From Granulicella sp. UBA5172 (GTDB lineage: Bacteria; Acidobacteriota; Terriglobia; Terriglobales; Acidobacteriaceae): 7,249 nucleotides of DNA. The position numbers were made by a program, and so were the translations under genes. Shown here piece by piece: positions 1-7,059 of this stretch (the first letter of the stretch is position 1; every line of letters begins with the position of its first letter). Below the pieces are notes generated by a model. It did no database searches and was not told where the DNA came from. It saw nothing but the letters and a program-made list of their open reading frames with translations. The stretch covers positions 31,336 through 38,584 of the forward strand of contig DHWW01000072.1 in the NCBI GenBank assembly GCA_002413385.1. Reading direction: 5' to 3'.

Positions 1-725
1 CCGCGCACTGGCATGAGCCCTTCGCCGACCGCAACCTGGCTCTCCTTCTCTGTCGCGTTGGCGAGGTCCTTCATATGCATGTTGAAGAGCCGGGCCCCTA
101 CAGCATGGACAGCATGGACAGGGTCGACACCGGCGCGCATCGTGTGGCCAACGTCGATGCAGCAACCCATCCTCGGGTCCATGGTGTGCACGGCCTTCAA
201 GACATCGAGTGGTGAGTGCCAGATCTTGTCCTCCGGTCCGTGATTGTGAATGGCGAAACGGATGTCGTACTCCTTCACAAACTTTTCAATACGCGGCAGC
301 GTCTCTGGCGCCGGGTCTCCTGCAACGATGACCTTGATGCCAGCTCGCTTGCAGTAGTCGAACTTGCTGCGGATGTCATCGTCCTCGTCCTTGCGGAAGT
401 AGATTGCTCCGGCGGCGTTCAGGTTTATCCCCGCGGCTGCGTAGTCGGCGAGAGCAGCCGCTTCCCCGGTGGCGTCCATAGGAAGATGATCTTTCACGTC
501 TTTGACATTCAAGGCGGTCAGATTCAGCTGCTTCATGTAGGCGATCATCTGATCGCGAGTGAAGTTGCGGAAGGTATAGCTGGCCAGCCCAAGCTTGACT
601 GGCGTAGGCTGACCCTCCTTCGAGTATTCCTGTGCGACTGCGGAGAGTGCACCGCCGCTGGAAATGGCTGTCGCAACCAGTGCACTGCTGCGCAGAAAGT
701 TTCGGCGTGACATATCGTGGTTCAT
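1..725 (-). CDS. Tat-exported sugar phosphate isomerase/epimerase-like TIM barrel (3' end missing)
   Basis: Reading the minus strand from ATG at 725-723 gives 241 codons that stay open to the window edge, so the C-terminus is missing. The N-terminus carries a twin-arginine motif (SRRNFL, residues 6-11), a hydrophobic stretch, and a likely cleavage site after AVA (29-31), so the protein is probably exported folded. The body fits the xylose-isomerase-like TIM barrel family (AP_endonuc_2). It shows a LGLASYTFR strand near residues 45-53, IHNHGPED at 159-166, CIDVGH at 189-194 and MHMKD at 216-220. The His, Asp and Glu in such motifs usually bind a divalent metal. The start is supported by a GAGAGGA Shine-Dalgarno 5 bases upstream (731-737); Met5 is a less likely alternative. 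The gene lies 94 bases downstream of the oxidoreductase. Exported members are associated with keto-sugar or glycoside processing, but the substrate cannot be read from sequence. Family assignment is firm; the specific reaction is unknown. Confidence 0.88.
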   Translation of the reverse strand, partial: MNHDMSRRNFLRSSALVATAISSGGALSAVAQEYSKEGQPTPVKLGLASYTFRNFTRDQMIAYMKQLNLTALNVKDVKDHLPMDATGEAAALADYAAAGINLNAAGAIYFRKDEDDDIRSKFDYCKRAGIKVIVAGDPAPETLPRIEKFVKEYDIRFAIHNHGPEDKIWHSPLDVLKAVHTMDPRMGCCIDVGHTMRAGVDPVHAVHAVGARLFNMHMKDLANATEKESQVAVGEGLMPVR

Positions 726-819
726 GGAAATCCTCTCACTGCATGGAACGGTTTGTGAAGATTGTTCGACCTTGGACGGAACGGAGCGGTACAGTCCCAG
801 AGGAATGAAAGGCCGGCCG

Positions 820-2142
820 CTAGAGATGCGGCGCCCAGCCCTTCTCATACTCGCGGCCCCAGAGCTTCATCGCTGCCGGATCGTTCAGTACCTTGCCGTC
901 GGCAGGGTTGAGGTGCAGTTCGTGGTTTACCTCCCAGGCGACGTTGGAAAGCTGCAGCATGGTAACGGCGACGTTACCCTGTGCAACCGGCTGGTTGAGC
1001 TTCGCACCTTTTTGAATCCCGGCAATGAAGTTGGCAAAGTGGGCGTCGGTCATGGAGTCGCGGCCGATCAGGTCGGTCGACGAGGTCGCCCCCTTGTTGG
1101 TCTTATATTCGCTGGTCATCTTGCCTTTGAGGTCATAGATCTCATAACCATCGCGGTCTACGATCACTGAGCCTGTGGTGCCCATGATCTCAGTGCCACG
1201 GTCGCGGCCGAAATACTTCATTCCGTTACAGCACTTACCTTCCCAGGAGAGCATGGCGTTATCGTAGGCGTAGCTGGTCAGCATCGTGTCGTAGGACTGC
1301 CAGTCGTCCTTGAACTGATAGCGGCCTGCGGTCGAGCTGACGCTGTTCGGGTAGCCGACCCCAAGTGCCCAGCGCGCCACATCGACTTCGTGTGTGCCAT
1401 TGTTGAGCGCCTCGCCCGTGCCCCACGTCTTGAACCAGTGCCAGTTGTACGGCTGCACATTATCCTTGTACGCCTGGCGAGGTGCTGGTCCCTGCCACAG
1501 GTCCCAGTCGAGCGTAGCGGGAACCGGTACAACTTTGCCATGGCCAATGGATTTGCGCACATTGCTGTACCAGGTCTTGGCAAAGTACGCGTGCCCGATC
1601 AAACCGTTATGGATCTTATCCACGATCTCAATGGTGTGCGGTGACGACCGCTGCTGCGTCCCCATCTGTACCAGCTTGCCGTACTTCTTCTGTGCTTCCA
1701 CGAGCAGCGCTCCTTCAGCAGGGTTGTGGCTGCAGGGCTTCTCGACATATACATGCTTTCCAGCCTGCAGCCCCGCGATAGCGATGGGTGCGTGCCAATG
1801 GTCAGGCGTGGCGATCGTGATGGCGTCGATCTCTTTCATTGCAAGAATGTTCCGGAAGTCTTTCTCGCCGACAGGAGCTTCGCCCATCATTTGTGTAGCG
1901 CCGTCAACGTATCTCTTGAGAATGTTGCTCTCGACATCGCACACATGGGAGATGCGAGCGTTAGCCTTGTTTGCCTTCAGAGCGGAAAGATGTGCGTAGG
2001 CGCGGCTGTTCAGGCCGATCACGGCGAAATTCAGGCGGTTATTGGATCCGAGGATTTGTGCATAGCTCTTCGCTGTCGTGCTGACAGCCAGGCCTGCTGT
2101 ACCTACTGCGAGTGCGTCGATAAATTCGCGGCGTGTGATCAT
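820..2142 (-). CDS. Tat-exported Gfo/Idh/MocA family NAD(P)-dependent oxidoreductase
   Basis: This is a 440-residue protein. The N-terminus TRREFIDALAVGTAGLAV (residues 3-20) is a Tat-type signal, with likely cleavage after SYA near residue 28. The Rossmann domain follows: strand plus nucleotide loop VIGLNSRAYAH (41-51), CDV (68-70), ATPDHWHAP (111-119) and EKP at 134-136, whose lysine is the usual catalytic or substrate-binding residue. GTQQRS (161-166) and the LDWDLWQGPAP segment (211-221) are typical of the exported subgroup. NNGTHEVDVARWALG (247-261) supplies the conserved His251 and Asp254 of the C-terminal substrate domain. The nucleotide loop is G-L-N-S-R-A rather than the classical GxGxxG. 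Family members oxidise or reduce a hydroxyl or keto group on sugars, often with a tightly bound nicotinamide cofactor when exported. The start is chosen for the signal peptide and a GGAGA ribosome site (2147-2151, 4 bases upstream). It probably works with the TIM-barrel protein encoded just downstream; substrate unknown. Confidence 0.92.
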   Translation of the reverse strand: MITRREFIDALAVGTAGLAVSTTAKSYAQILGSNNRLNFAVIGLNSRAYAHLSALKANKANARISHVCDVESNILKRYVDGATQMMGEAPVGEKDFRNILAMKEIDAITIATPDHWHAPIAIAGLQAGKHVYVEKPCSHNPAEGALLVEAQKKYGKLVQMGTQQRSSPHTIEIVDKIHNGLIGHAYFAKTWYSNVRKSIGHGKVVPVPATLDWDLWQGPAPRQAYKDNVQPYNWHWFKTWGTGEALNNGTHEVDVARWALGVGYPNSVSSTAGRYQFKDDWQSYDTMLTSYAYDNAMLSWEGKCCNGMKYFGRDRGTEIMGTTGSVIVDRDGYEIYDLKGKMTSEYKTNKGATSSTDLIGRDSMTDAHFANFIAGIQKGAKLNQPVAQGNVAVTMLQLSNVAWEVNHELHLNPADGKVLNDPAAMKLWGREYEKGWAPHL

Positions 2143-2181
2143 AATGTCTCCGTTGTGAGTTGAAACTATATCTGGTTTGTA

Positions 2182-2201
2182 TCGGCAACCGTGATTGCCG
2201 A
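2182..2201 (-). promoter_or_regulatory. Small intercistronic hairpin upstream of the oxidoreductase gene
   Basis: TCGGCAA (2182-2188) and TTGCCGA (2195-2201) form a perfect 7-bp stem with a 6-base loop in the 85-base gap between the propeller and oxidoreductase genes. GGTTTG occurs on both sides of it (2174-2179 and 2203-2208). There is no T-run. It could be an mRNA processing or stability element or an operator dyad; a chance dyad of this size is also plausible. Confidence 0.3.
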
Positions 2202-2215
2202 AGGTTTGAAATGAT

Positions 2216-2240
2216 CTGGGGCAAGTGCTACTGGCCCCAG
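2216..2240 (-). terminator. Possible weak terminator hairpin over the propeller stop codon
   Basis: The arms CTGGGGC (2216-2222) and GCCCCAG (2234-2240) form a perfect 7-bp GC-rich stem with an 11-base loop that contains the end of the propeller gene, including its stop codon. On the minus strand the stem is followed by ATCATTTC, only a poor T-run. It may reduce read-through into the oxidoreductase gene; full termination is doubtful. Confidence 0.3.
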
Positions 2241-3235
2241 GCGAGCCCGTCGGCCCCCTTGCCGGCGTCGATCAAAGCTTCCAGCTTCCAGTGGTTCAAG
2301 TCGATAGCAGCTACCTGCGCCTTGCCGGTGCAGGATACGTAGGCAACGCGGCCATCCGGGCGGACAAGGATCTCTGTCGGCATCGCGGGAACGTCCAGGG
2401 TTCGTGCCACTTTCAGCGTCTTCAGATCTACCACCGCAACCTGGTGGTTCGTTCGCAGGGCAACCAGCAGCCATCGACCGTCAGGAGTTGGCGTGGTGCC
2501 GTAGCCGATGCTGGGCAATTCAATCCATGTCTTGATGGCGTTCTTTGTGGTGTCGATGACGGCCAGACGCGGTGCAGTCTGGTCGGCTGTAAATACCATG
2601 CGTCCGTCGTTCGAGATCGAGATGCGCTGCGTATCCGAGGAGATTGGAATGATGGCTAAAGTCTCCCGTGCTGCGATATCCAGCACGGATACTGTTCCCG
2701 GACCGACGTTTGCCGTGTAACCGAACCGCCCATCGGGGGAGAGCACAAACATGTGTGACTGCGGCTGCCCGGTTGGGATGGTGCCAACAATCTTTAGCGT
2801 GCGTGGGTCGACAAGCGTGATGGACTGATCCAACTCCGTGGTCAGATACAGGAGTCCGTCGTGCGGGTTGTAGCGCACACAGTGCGGTCGCACGCCATGA
2901 TCAAACTTCAGCGTCCCGGTGATCTTGCGGGAGGCCAGATCGATGGCCACCATTCTGTTGCCATCGGTGCCTGCTCGTCCGACGCCGGAGTTTCCATAGA
3001 CAGGTACGTAGGCGGTACGGCCATCGGGCGACACCACAGCTTCGTGTCCGGTGATGCCATCGACGTCAACCGTCGCGATCTGACGTCGCGCTGCGGGGTC
3101 CACCAAGCTGATGTCGTGGTCGCCCTGATTCACCACGACCAGCGTTGGTGGCGGCACCTTTTCCTGTGCCAACGCTGCGGGCCCCAGGCCGAGCAACATC
3201 AGCACACTTGTTCGGAGAGCGAACGTTCTCTTCAT
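2228..3235 (-). CDS. Exported YVTN/YncE-like beta-propeller protein
   Basis: This is a 335-residue protein starting at the Met of MKRTFALRTSVLMLLGLG. That is a classical Sec signal peptide with charged n-region, hydrophobic core, and likely cleavage after ALA (21-23). The rest is a series of about 40-50-residue repeats of the YVTN/YncE propeller type. Each has a strand such as ISLVD, VAIDL, ITLVD, VSVLD, LAVID, VAVVD or VAAIDL, and most have a loop of PDGR type at about 69, 166, 208 (SNDGR), 250 and 292. Seven such strand motifs fit a seven-bladed ring. The reading frame stays open 336 bases further upstream, but that extension has no signal peptide or propeller character and is rejected. No good Shine-Dalgarno precedes the chosen ATG, so translation may be weak or from a very short leader. 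Such proteins act in the periplasm as binding or scaffold modules, sometimes as lactonase-like enzymes; no catalytic residues can be assigned here. Confidence 0.85.
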   Translation of the reverse strand: MKRTFALRTSVLMLLGLGPAALAQEKVPPPTLVVVNQGDHDISLVDPAARRQIATVDVDGITGHEAVVSPDGRTAYVPVYGNSGVGRAGTDGNRMVAIDLASRKITGTLKFDHGVRPHCVRYNPHDGLLYLTTELDQSITLVDPRTLKIVGTIPTGQPQSHMFVLSPDGRFGYTANVGPGTVSVLDIAARETLAIIPISSDTQRISISNDGRMVFTADQTAPRLAVIDTTKNAIKTWIELPSIGYGTTPTPDGRWLLVALRTNHQVAVVDLKTLKVARTLDVPAMPTEILVRPDGRVAYVSCTGKAQVAAIDLNHWKLEALIDAGKGADGLAWGQ

Positions 3236-3426
3236 GGGGCTGAAGCATAGCACTTTTTCACTACGTTCGGCGAGTACCCGCTCTAAACCTTTTGATTTCG
3301 TATTCTGCGATCGGCAGGAGCGGCCATCTCCTAGATAATTCCATACTTGCGCCGACGCTCTTTTATGGCATTTCAGAATAAGTAACAACAAAAGTTCTTG
3401 CGCCACTGGATTACAGATTTCTTGGC

Positions 3427-3456
3427 TTGACACTTGACCGAACCGTTCCGTATATT
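3427..3456 (+). promoter_or_regulatory. Sigma-70-type promoter for the receptor gene
   Basis: A perfect TTGACA -35 box (3427-3432) is followed after 18 bases by TATATT (3451-3456), which matches five of six -10 positions. Transcription would start near 3462-3464, giving a leader of about 170 bases before the receptor ATG at 3632. This is the best promoter match I saw in the window, and it points into the receptor. Activity is inferred from sequence only. Confidence 0.6.
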
Positions 3457-3558
3457 TCCCACCGTTCTGCATACCAAGATATCGCGGGGCTGAAAGAGTT
3501 TCCCCTCCCGGCATCCAACGGCCACGATTGCCATTGCCGTCCGTTGCAGTTCGATTTC

Positions 3559-3596
3559 CTTGCAGTATCACCGCAGAGACCCGGTGACACTGCAGG
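3559..3596 (+). promoter_or_regulatory. Stable hairpin in the receptor 5' leader
   Basis: The arms TGCAGTATCACCG (3561-3573) and CGGTGACACTGCA (3582-3594) pair at 12 of 13 positions, with one A-C mismatch and an 8-base loop. A G-U pair and a C-G pair extend the stem to 3559/3596. It lies about 100 bases into the predicted transcript, ends 22 bases before the GAGG ribosome site, and has no following T-run, so it is not a simple terminator. A further TTGCAGT at 3544-3550 repeats the left end of the arm. It could be an mRNA stability or translation-control element, or at the DNA level an operator dyad. Confidence 0.5.
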
Positions 3597-3618
3597 TAAG
3601 CAGATAAAACTTACGTCC

Positions 3619-3622
3619 GAGG
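3619..3622 (+). promoter_or_regulatory. Ribosome binding site deciding the receptor start
   Basis: GAGG lies 9 bases before the ATG at 3632. The alternative in-frame ATGs at 3689 and 3704 lack a well-placed purine-rich site: the bases before 3689 are pyrimidine-rich, and AGG before 3704 is too close. This favours 3632 as the start, although the signal peptide alone would fit the later ones better. Confidence 0.45.
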
Positions 3623-3631
3623 CTACATGAA

Positions 3632-6600
3632 ATGCGCATATTTACCCTGTCATTCCAATCCAAAGCACAAGATGCGAGATCTCTCCTGATGTCGTCGTAC
3701 AGGATGATTGTCTTCACGGTGGCGGCTGTGTTTATGCTCCTTCTCCCTACCGTTCTCATCGGACAGGCGGTTACCGCTACGATCGTAGGCACGGTAAGCG
3801 ACCCGTCCGGGCGTGTCATTCCAAATGTGGCCCTCGTTCTGACGAATCAGAGCACCAACACCACGACCAGCGGCGCGACCAATGCTAGTGGCAACTTCGA
3901 ATTTTCGCTTGTACAGCCGGGAACATACACGCTCACGGCTGTAAGCAGCGGCTTCAAAAAGCAGGAGCAGCGCGATATCGGAGTCACGGTCAACACGACC
4001 ACCCGCGTAGATATGTCGCTACAGCTTGGGGTGGCTTCGCAGACTGTGACGGTGAGCAGTGATGTGGCGTTGCTGCAAACAGACCGGGCGGACGTTACGG
4101 CACAGATCGATCAGAAGCAAGTTGAAGATTTGCCAGTCGGCTCGCAACGGAACTTTCAGGCTCTGGAGTCGCTGGTCCCGGGCGTCAGCCAGCCTATCCA
4201 TGACCATTCCTCCTTCTTCGATGCACAGAACTCCGAGTCATTCCAGGTGAATGGCCAGTCAGAACTATCGAACAATCTGCAATTCGAAGGTATTGACGAC
4301 AACGAACGCACGGGGCTGCTGCAGGTATATATTCCTCCTGCCGCGGCGATCGCGACGGTGGACGTGGAAACCAGCAACTATGCGCCCGAGTTTGGCCGGT
4401 CGGCTGGCGCTGTAACCAATGTGACCTTGAAGTCGGGTTCGAACGAGTTCCATGGGTCGCTCTATGAGTTCAACCAGGTGAGTGCTCTGGCGGCTCGGAC
4501 CTATTTCAATAACACGGGAAAATTTCCGCGGTCGACTAATAATTACTACGGCGGGACCATTGGCGGTCCTATCGTAAAAAATCGGACGTTCTTCTTTGGC
4601 GACTTCCTGCGATATAGCAGCCACGCCAGTCAGTTCAATCTTCTGACGGTTCCCACAGCGGCTTTCCGGAGTGGAGACCTGAGCGGTGGGCCAACTACGA
4701 TCTATGACCCAAACACGGGAGCTGCAGACGGTTCGGGAAGAACGCCATTTGTGACGAATGGCGTGGCAAACGTAATTCCGACGGACCGGTTGAGCCCTAC
4801 CGCTTTGAAGCTGCTTGCACTGGTGCCTCTTCCGAATGTTCCAGGCGCGACTTTCAGTAGCAACTTCCAGGCGACGACGGTCTTCCAAAACGACGTAAAT
4901 ACGTTCGACGTCAAGATCGATCAGCAGTTGCGTGGGACAGACCGATTGACCGGCCGCTTCAGCTGGCAGAAGTCGACCACATTGCAAGCCCCGGTCTTTG
5001 GCCAGGCAGGCGGACCGATCGCGGGAGCCTTCGAAGGCAATGGCATCAATACGGTTTACAACGGCGCCTTGGAGTACACGCACATCTTCAGTCCAAAGCT
5101 CTTTACAGAGCTGAGAACTGGTTTGGATCACTACAGAAACACCGCGACGCCCGCGGACTATGGAAAGAGCGATTCAACGACAATCGGAATACCCGGGGTC
5201 AATCTTGATCCGTTCACGAGTGGACTGGTTGGGATGGATATCGCAGGGTTCTCATCGCCGCTGGTTGGATATAGCGCAAGCCTGCCATGGATACGTGCCG
5301 AGACGAATATCGATGTGGTAAATAACTGGACGAAGATCATCGGTAATCACTCGATCAAGTTTGGCGGAGAGTTGCGACGCGTGCGCGATGATCTAACTCA
5401 AGGTCAGTCGTTCAGCCCCCGCGGCATCTTTCGGTACCGTGACGGTCAGACGGGTCTGAACAGGTCTGGGAACAAGACCAGCTTCTCGAATGACTTTGCC
5501 AGCTTTCTGCTGGATCTCCCCAGCGAAGTCGGTCGCGATCTGAATGTCCACTCCGCGTCGTGGAGGCAGACGCTCTACTTCGGATTCCTCCAGGACACGT
5601 GGGTCGCTACGCAAAAGCTGACGCTGACCTACGGCATCCGTTGGGAGTTGTATCCGCCAGCAGTGCCCGCGTCCAAGGGCGGGTTCTCGCAATATGATCC
5701 TGCAACCAACACCCTTCAGGTCTCGGGCTACGGTAACGTGCCGAACAACCTTGGTATGCGGTTCAACGGGACGGACTTCGAGCCGCGACTCGGGTTTGCC
5801 TACAGAGCCACCGACAAAACCGTGGTGCGAGGTGGTTTTGGTATCAGCCGAACACCGTTCCAGGACAATAACTATGCGTACAACTACCCGGTGCGTCAGA
5901 ATGCGGCGTTCGAACCTCTGAGCAGTTATACGCCCGCACTACTGCCGGATGGTACGCCAGCTACTCTGTCCAAAGGCTTCCCCACCATCCCTCCGACACA
6001 GATTCCTTCGAACGGGATCATTCCTGCAGCCAAAAATACGAATTACACGTCTGTGAATCTGAACTACAAGGATCCTGAGGTCATGTCATACAACCTGACG
6101 GTGGAGCAACAGTTCGGTAGTTCCTGGGTGTTGGATGTTTCCTACGTAGGGAACCAAGGCAGGTTTATTCCCGGCAACTATAACTTGAATGCGGGTGCCG
6201 TCGCCGGAGCGGGTGCCGCTGGGGAGCCCTATTACAAACTCTATGGGACGACCGCCACCATCGAATTACTGCCGAAGGAGACCACGTCGAACTACAACGC
6301 ACTCCAGGCCAGAGTAACTCATCGCTTTGATAAGGGGTTCGAATTTACGTCTGGCTTCGCATTTCAGAAGGCGATGGGATACCTCTCGACTGGCGGCGGC
6401 CTTTCTGGATTCAACTTCTATCTCGATCCCCACCGCGACTATGCTCCTCTGGCCTTTAACCACACGATCACCTCTTCGAACAGCTTTATCTATGCGCTTC
6501 CGTTCGGCAAGGGATCAACTTTCCTGAATCATGGGATCGTCGGCGTGCTGGCTGGAGGGTGGCAGGTGAGTGGACTCGCGTTCTTGCAAACCGGGTCTCC

Positions 6601-6994
6601 GCTATTCTTTTCGGCGAGCGGCAGCCAGTTGAACGCTCCGGGTACGACCCAGGTCCCGAACCAGACTGGACCCTTTGTCAAGTTGAAGGGCATTGGTACC
6701 CATAGTCACTGGTTCGATACCTCGAAGTTCTCGCAACCGGCTGGGCCGGCACTGGGCAATATGGGCAAGAATCTCTATCGCGGGCCCGGTACGGTTACCT
6801 TCGATGCAGCAGCGTTCCGGACATTCCCGATTCATGAGTCTGTCAATCTGCAGTTCAGGGTCGATGCCTTCGATGTGTTGAATCATCCGGTCTTCAGCAA
6901 TCCTGACACGAGCCTGACGGACTCCAACTTCGGTAAGGTGACGGGGGCGGGTGCATCGCGCGCCTTGCAACTGGCGGCGACCCTCAGCTTCTAA
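3632..6994 (+). CDS. TonB-dependent receptor, Oar-like, with N-terminal carboxypeptidase-regulatory domain
   Basis: This is a 1120-residue outer-membrane protein. A hydrophobic export segment spans about 25-44 (MIVFTVAAVFMLLLPTVLIG). It is followed by a carboxypeptidase-regulatory-like Ig-fold domain (about 47-133) with IVGTVSDPSGRVIPNV and QPGTYTLTAVSSGF. A TonB plug-like region covers about 140-280, including VEDLPVGSQRNFQALESLVPG, LQFEGIDDNE, and APEFGRSAGAVTNVTLKSG. The remainder is a long beta-barrel ending LAATLSF; a terminal Phe is the usual barrel-assembly signal. NLQFRVDAFDVLNHPVF near the C-terminus is characteristic of the acidobacterial group. The family imports large ligands, or exports or displays proteins, using TonB energy; the ligand here is unknown, and no SusD-like partner is in the window. 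The start at 3632 is favoured by a GAGG ribosome site 9 bases upstream, but it leaves 24 residues before the hydrophobic core; Met20 (3689) or Met25 (3704) are alternatives with poorer ribosome sites. It is divergent from the propeller gene and has its own promoter and probable terminator. Confidence 0.93.
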   Translation: MRIFTLSFQSKAQDARSLLMSSYRMIVFTVAAVFMLLLPTVLIGQAVTATIVGTVSDPSGRVIPNVALVLTNQSTNTTTSGATNASGNFEFSLVQPGTYTLTAVSSGFKKQEQRDIGVTVNTTTRVDMSLQLGVASQTVTVSSDVALLQTDRADVTAQIDQKQVEDLPVGSQRNFQALESLVPGVSQPIHDHSSFFDAQNSESFQVNGQSELSNNLQFEGIDDNERTGLLQVYIPPAAAIATVDVETSNYAPEFGRSAGAVTNVTLKSGSNEFHGSLYEFNQVSALAARTYFNNTGKFPRSTNNYYGGTIGGPIVKNRTFFFGDFLRYSSHASQFNLLTVPTAAFRSGDLSGGPTTIYDPNTGAADGSGRTPFVTNGVANVIPTDRLSPTALKLLALVPLPNVPGATFSSNFQATTVFQNDVNTFDVKIDQQLRGTDRLTGRFSWQKSTTLQAPVFGQAGGPIAGAFEGNGINTVYNGALEYTHIFSPKLFTELRTGLDHYRNTATPADYGKSDSTTIGIPGVNLDPFTSGLVGMDIAGFSSPLVGYSASLPWIRAETNIDVVNNWTKIIGNHSIKFGGELRRVRDDLTQGQSFSPRGIFRYRDGQTGLNRSGNKTSFSNDFASFLLDLPSEVGRDLNVHSASWRQTLYFGFLQDTWVATQKLTLTYGIRWELYPPAVPASKGGFSQYDPATNTLQVSGYGNVPNNLGMRFNGTDFEPRLGFAYRATDKTVVRGGFGISRTPFQDNNYAYNYPVRQNAAFEPLSSYTPALLPDGTPATLSKGFPTIPPTQIPSNGIIPAAKNTNYTSVNLNYKDPEVMSYNLTVEQQFGSSWVLDVSYVGNQGRFIPGNYNLNAGAVAGAGAAGEPYYKLYGTTATIELLPKETTSNYNALQARVTHRFDKGFEFTSGFAFQKAMGYLSTGGGLSGFNFYLDPHRDYAPLAFNHTITSSNSFIYALPFGKGSTFLNHGIVGVLAGGWQVSGLAFLQTGSPLFFSASGSQLNAPGTTQVPNQTGPFVKLKGIGTHSHWFDTSKFSQPAGPALGNMGKNLYRGPGTVTFDAAAFRTFPIHESVNLQFRVDAFDVLNHPVFSNPDTSLTDSNFGKVTGAGASRALQLAATLSF

Positions 6995-7025
6995 GCCAGG
7001 CAACCGTGCGAGTTGATTTGCTCAC

Positions 7026-7059
7026 GGCCTGTTTCTGATTGCACGGTCAGAAACAGGCC
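7026..7059 (+). terminator. Probable terminator of the receptor gene
   Basis: The arms GGCCTGTTTCTGA (7026-7038) and TCAGAAACAGGCC (7047-7059) are a perfect 13-bp inverted repeat with an 8-base loop, beginning 31 bases after the receptor stop codon. The following bases are TCTTACT, so the T-run is poor. It would work as a transcript end or RNA-stabilising hairpin, possibly in both directions since the arms are symmetric. Confidence 0.6.

Larger units (their letters stand above)
3236..3631. other. Divergent intergenic region between the propeller and receptor genes
   Basis: This region of 396 bases separates two genes that point away from each other. The left half (about 3290-3425) is AT-richer and holds no convincing gene. 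The right half holds a strong rightward promoter, a leader of about 170 bases and a stable hairpin, listed separately. I see no RNA gene, no conserved riboswitch pattern I can name and no insertion-sequence ends. Two copies of ACCGTTC (3442-3448 and 3461-3467) flank the -10 box and are a weak operator candidate. For the leftward propeller gene no strong promoter is visible. Confidence 0.7.

Noticed and set aside
101..121. A tandem 9-base repeat (CAGCATGGA twice) in the epimerase gene
   Set aside because: It encodes VHAVHAVG in a helix of normal length for the family, so there is no net insertion; ordinary codon coincidence.
811..818. GGCCGGCC palindrome just past the oxidoreductase stop
   Set aside because: An 8-base palindrome with no loop cannot form a terminator and is expected by chance in GC-rich DNA.
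664..2163. Several long plus-strand frames across the oxidoreductase gene
   Set aside because: They are antisense to a protein with clear Gfo/Idh/MocA motifs, and their translations have no family character.
3363..3480. Minus-strand promoter candidates for the propeller gene (TTGTTG with CATAAA; TTGGTA with TATACG)
   Set aside because: Each matches only about four of six bases in one or both boxes, so neither can be preferred over background.
3236..3571. A 112-residue upstream extension of the propeller reading frame
   Set aside because: It reads as low-quality protein without domain features, would bury a clear Sec signal peptide inside the protein, and overlaps the receptor promoter.
4265..5131. 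An 867-base open frame on the minus strand inside the receptor gene
   Set aside because: It is antisense to a well-supported receptor coding region and its translation is rich in Arg, Ser and Val without any recognisable domain.
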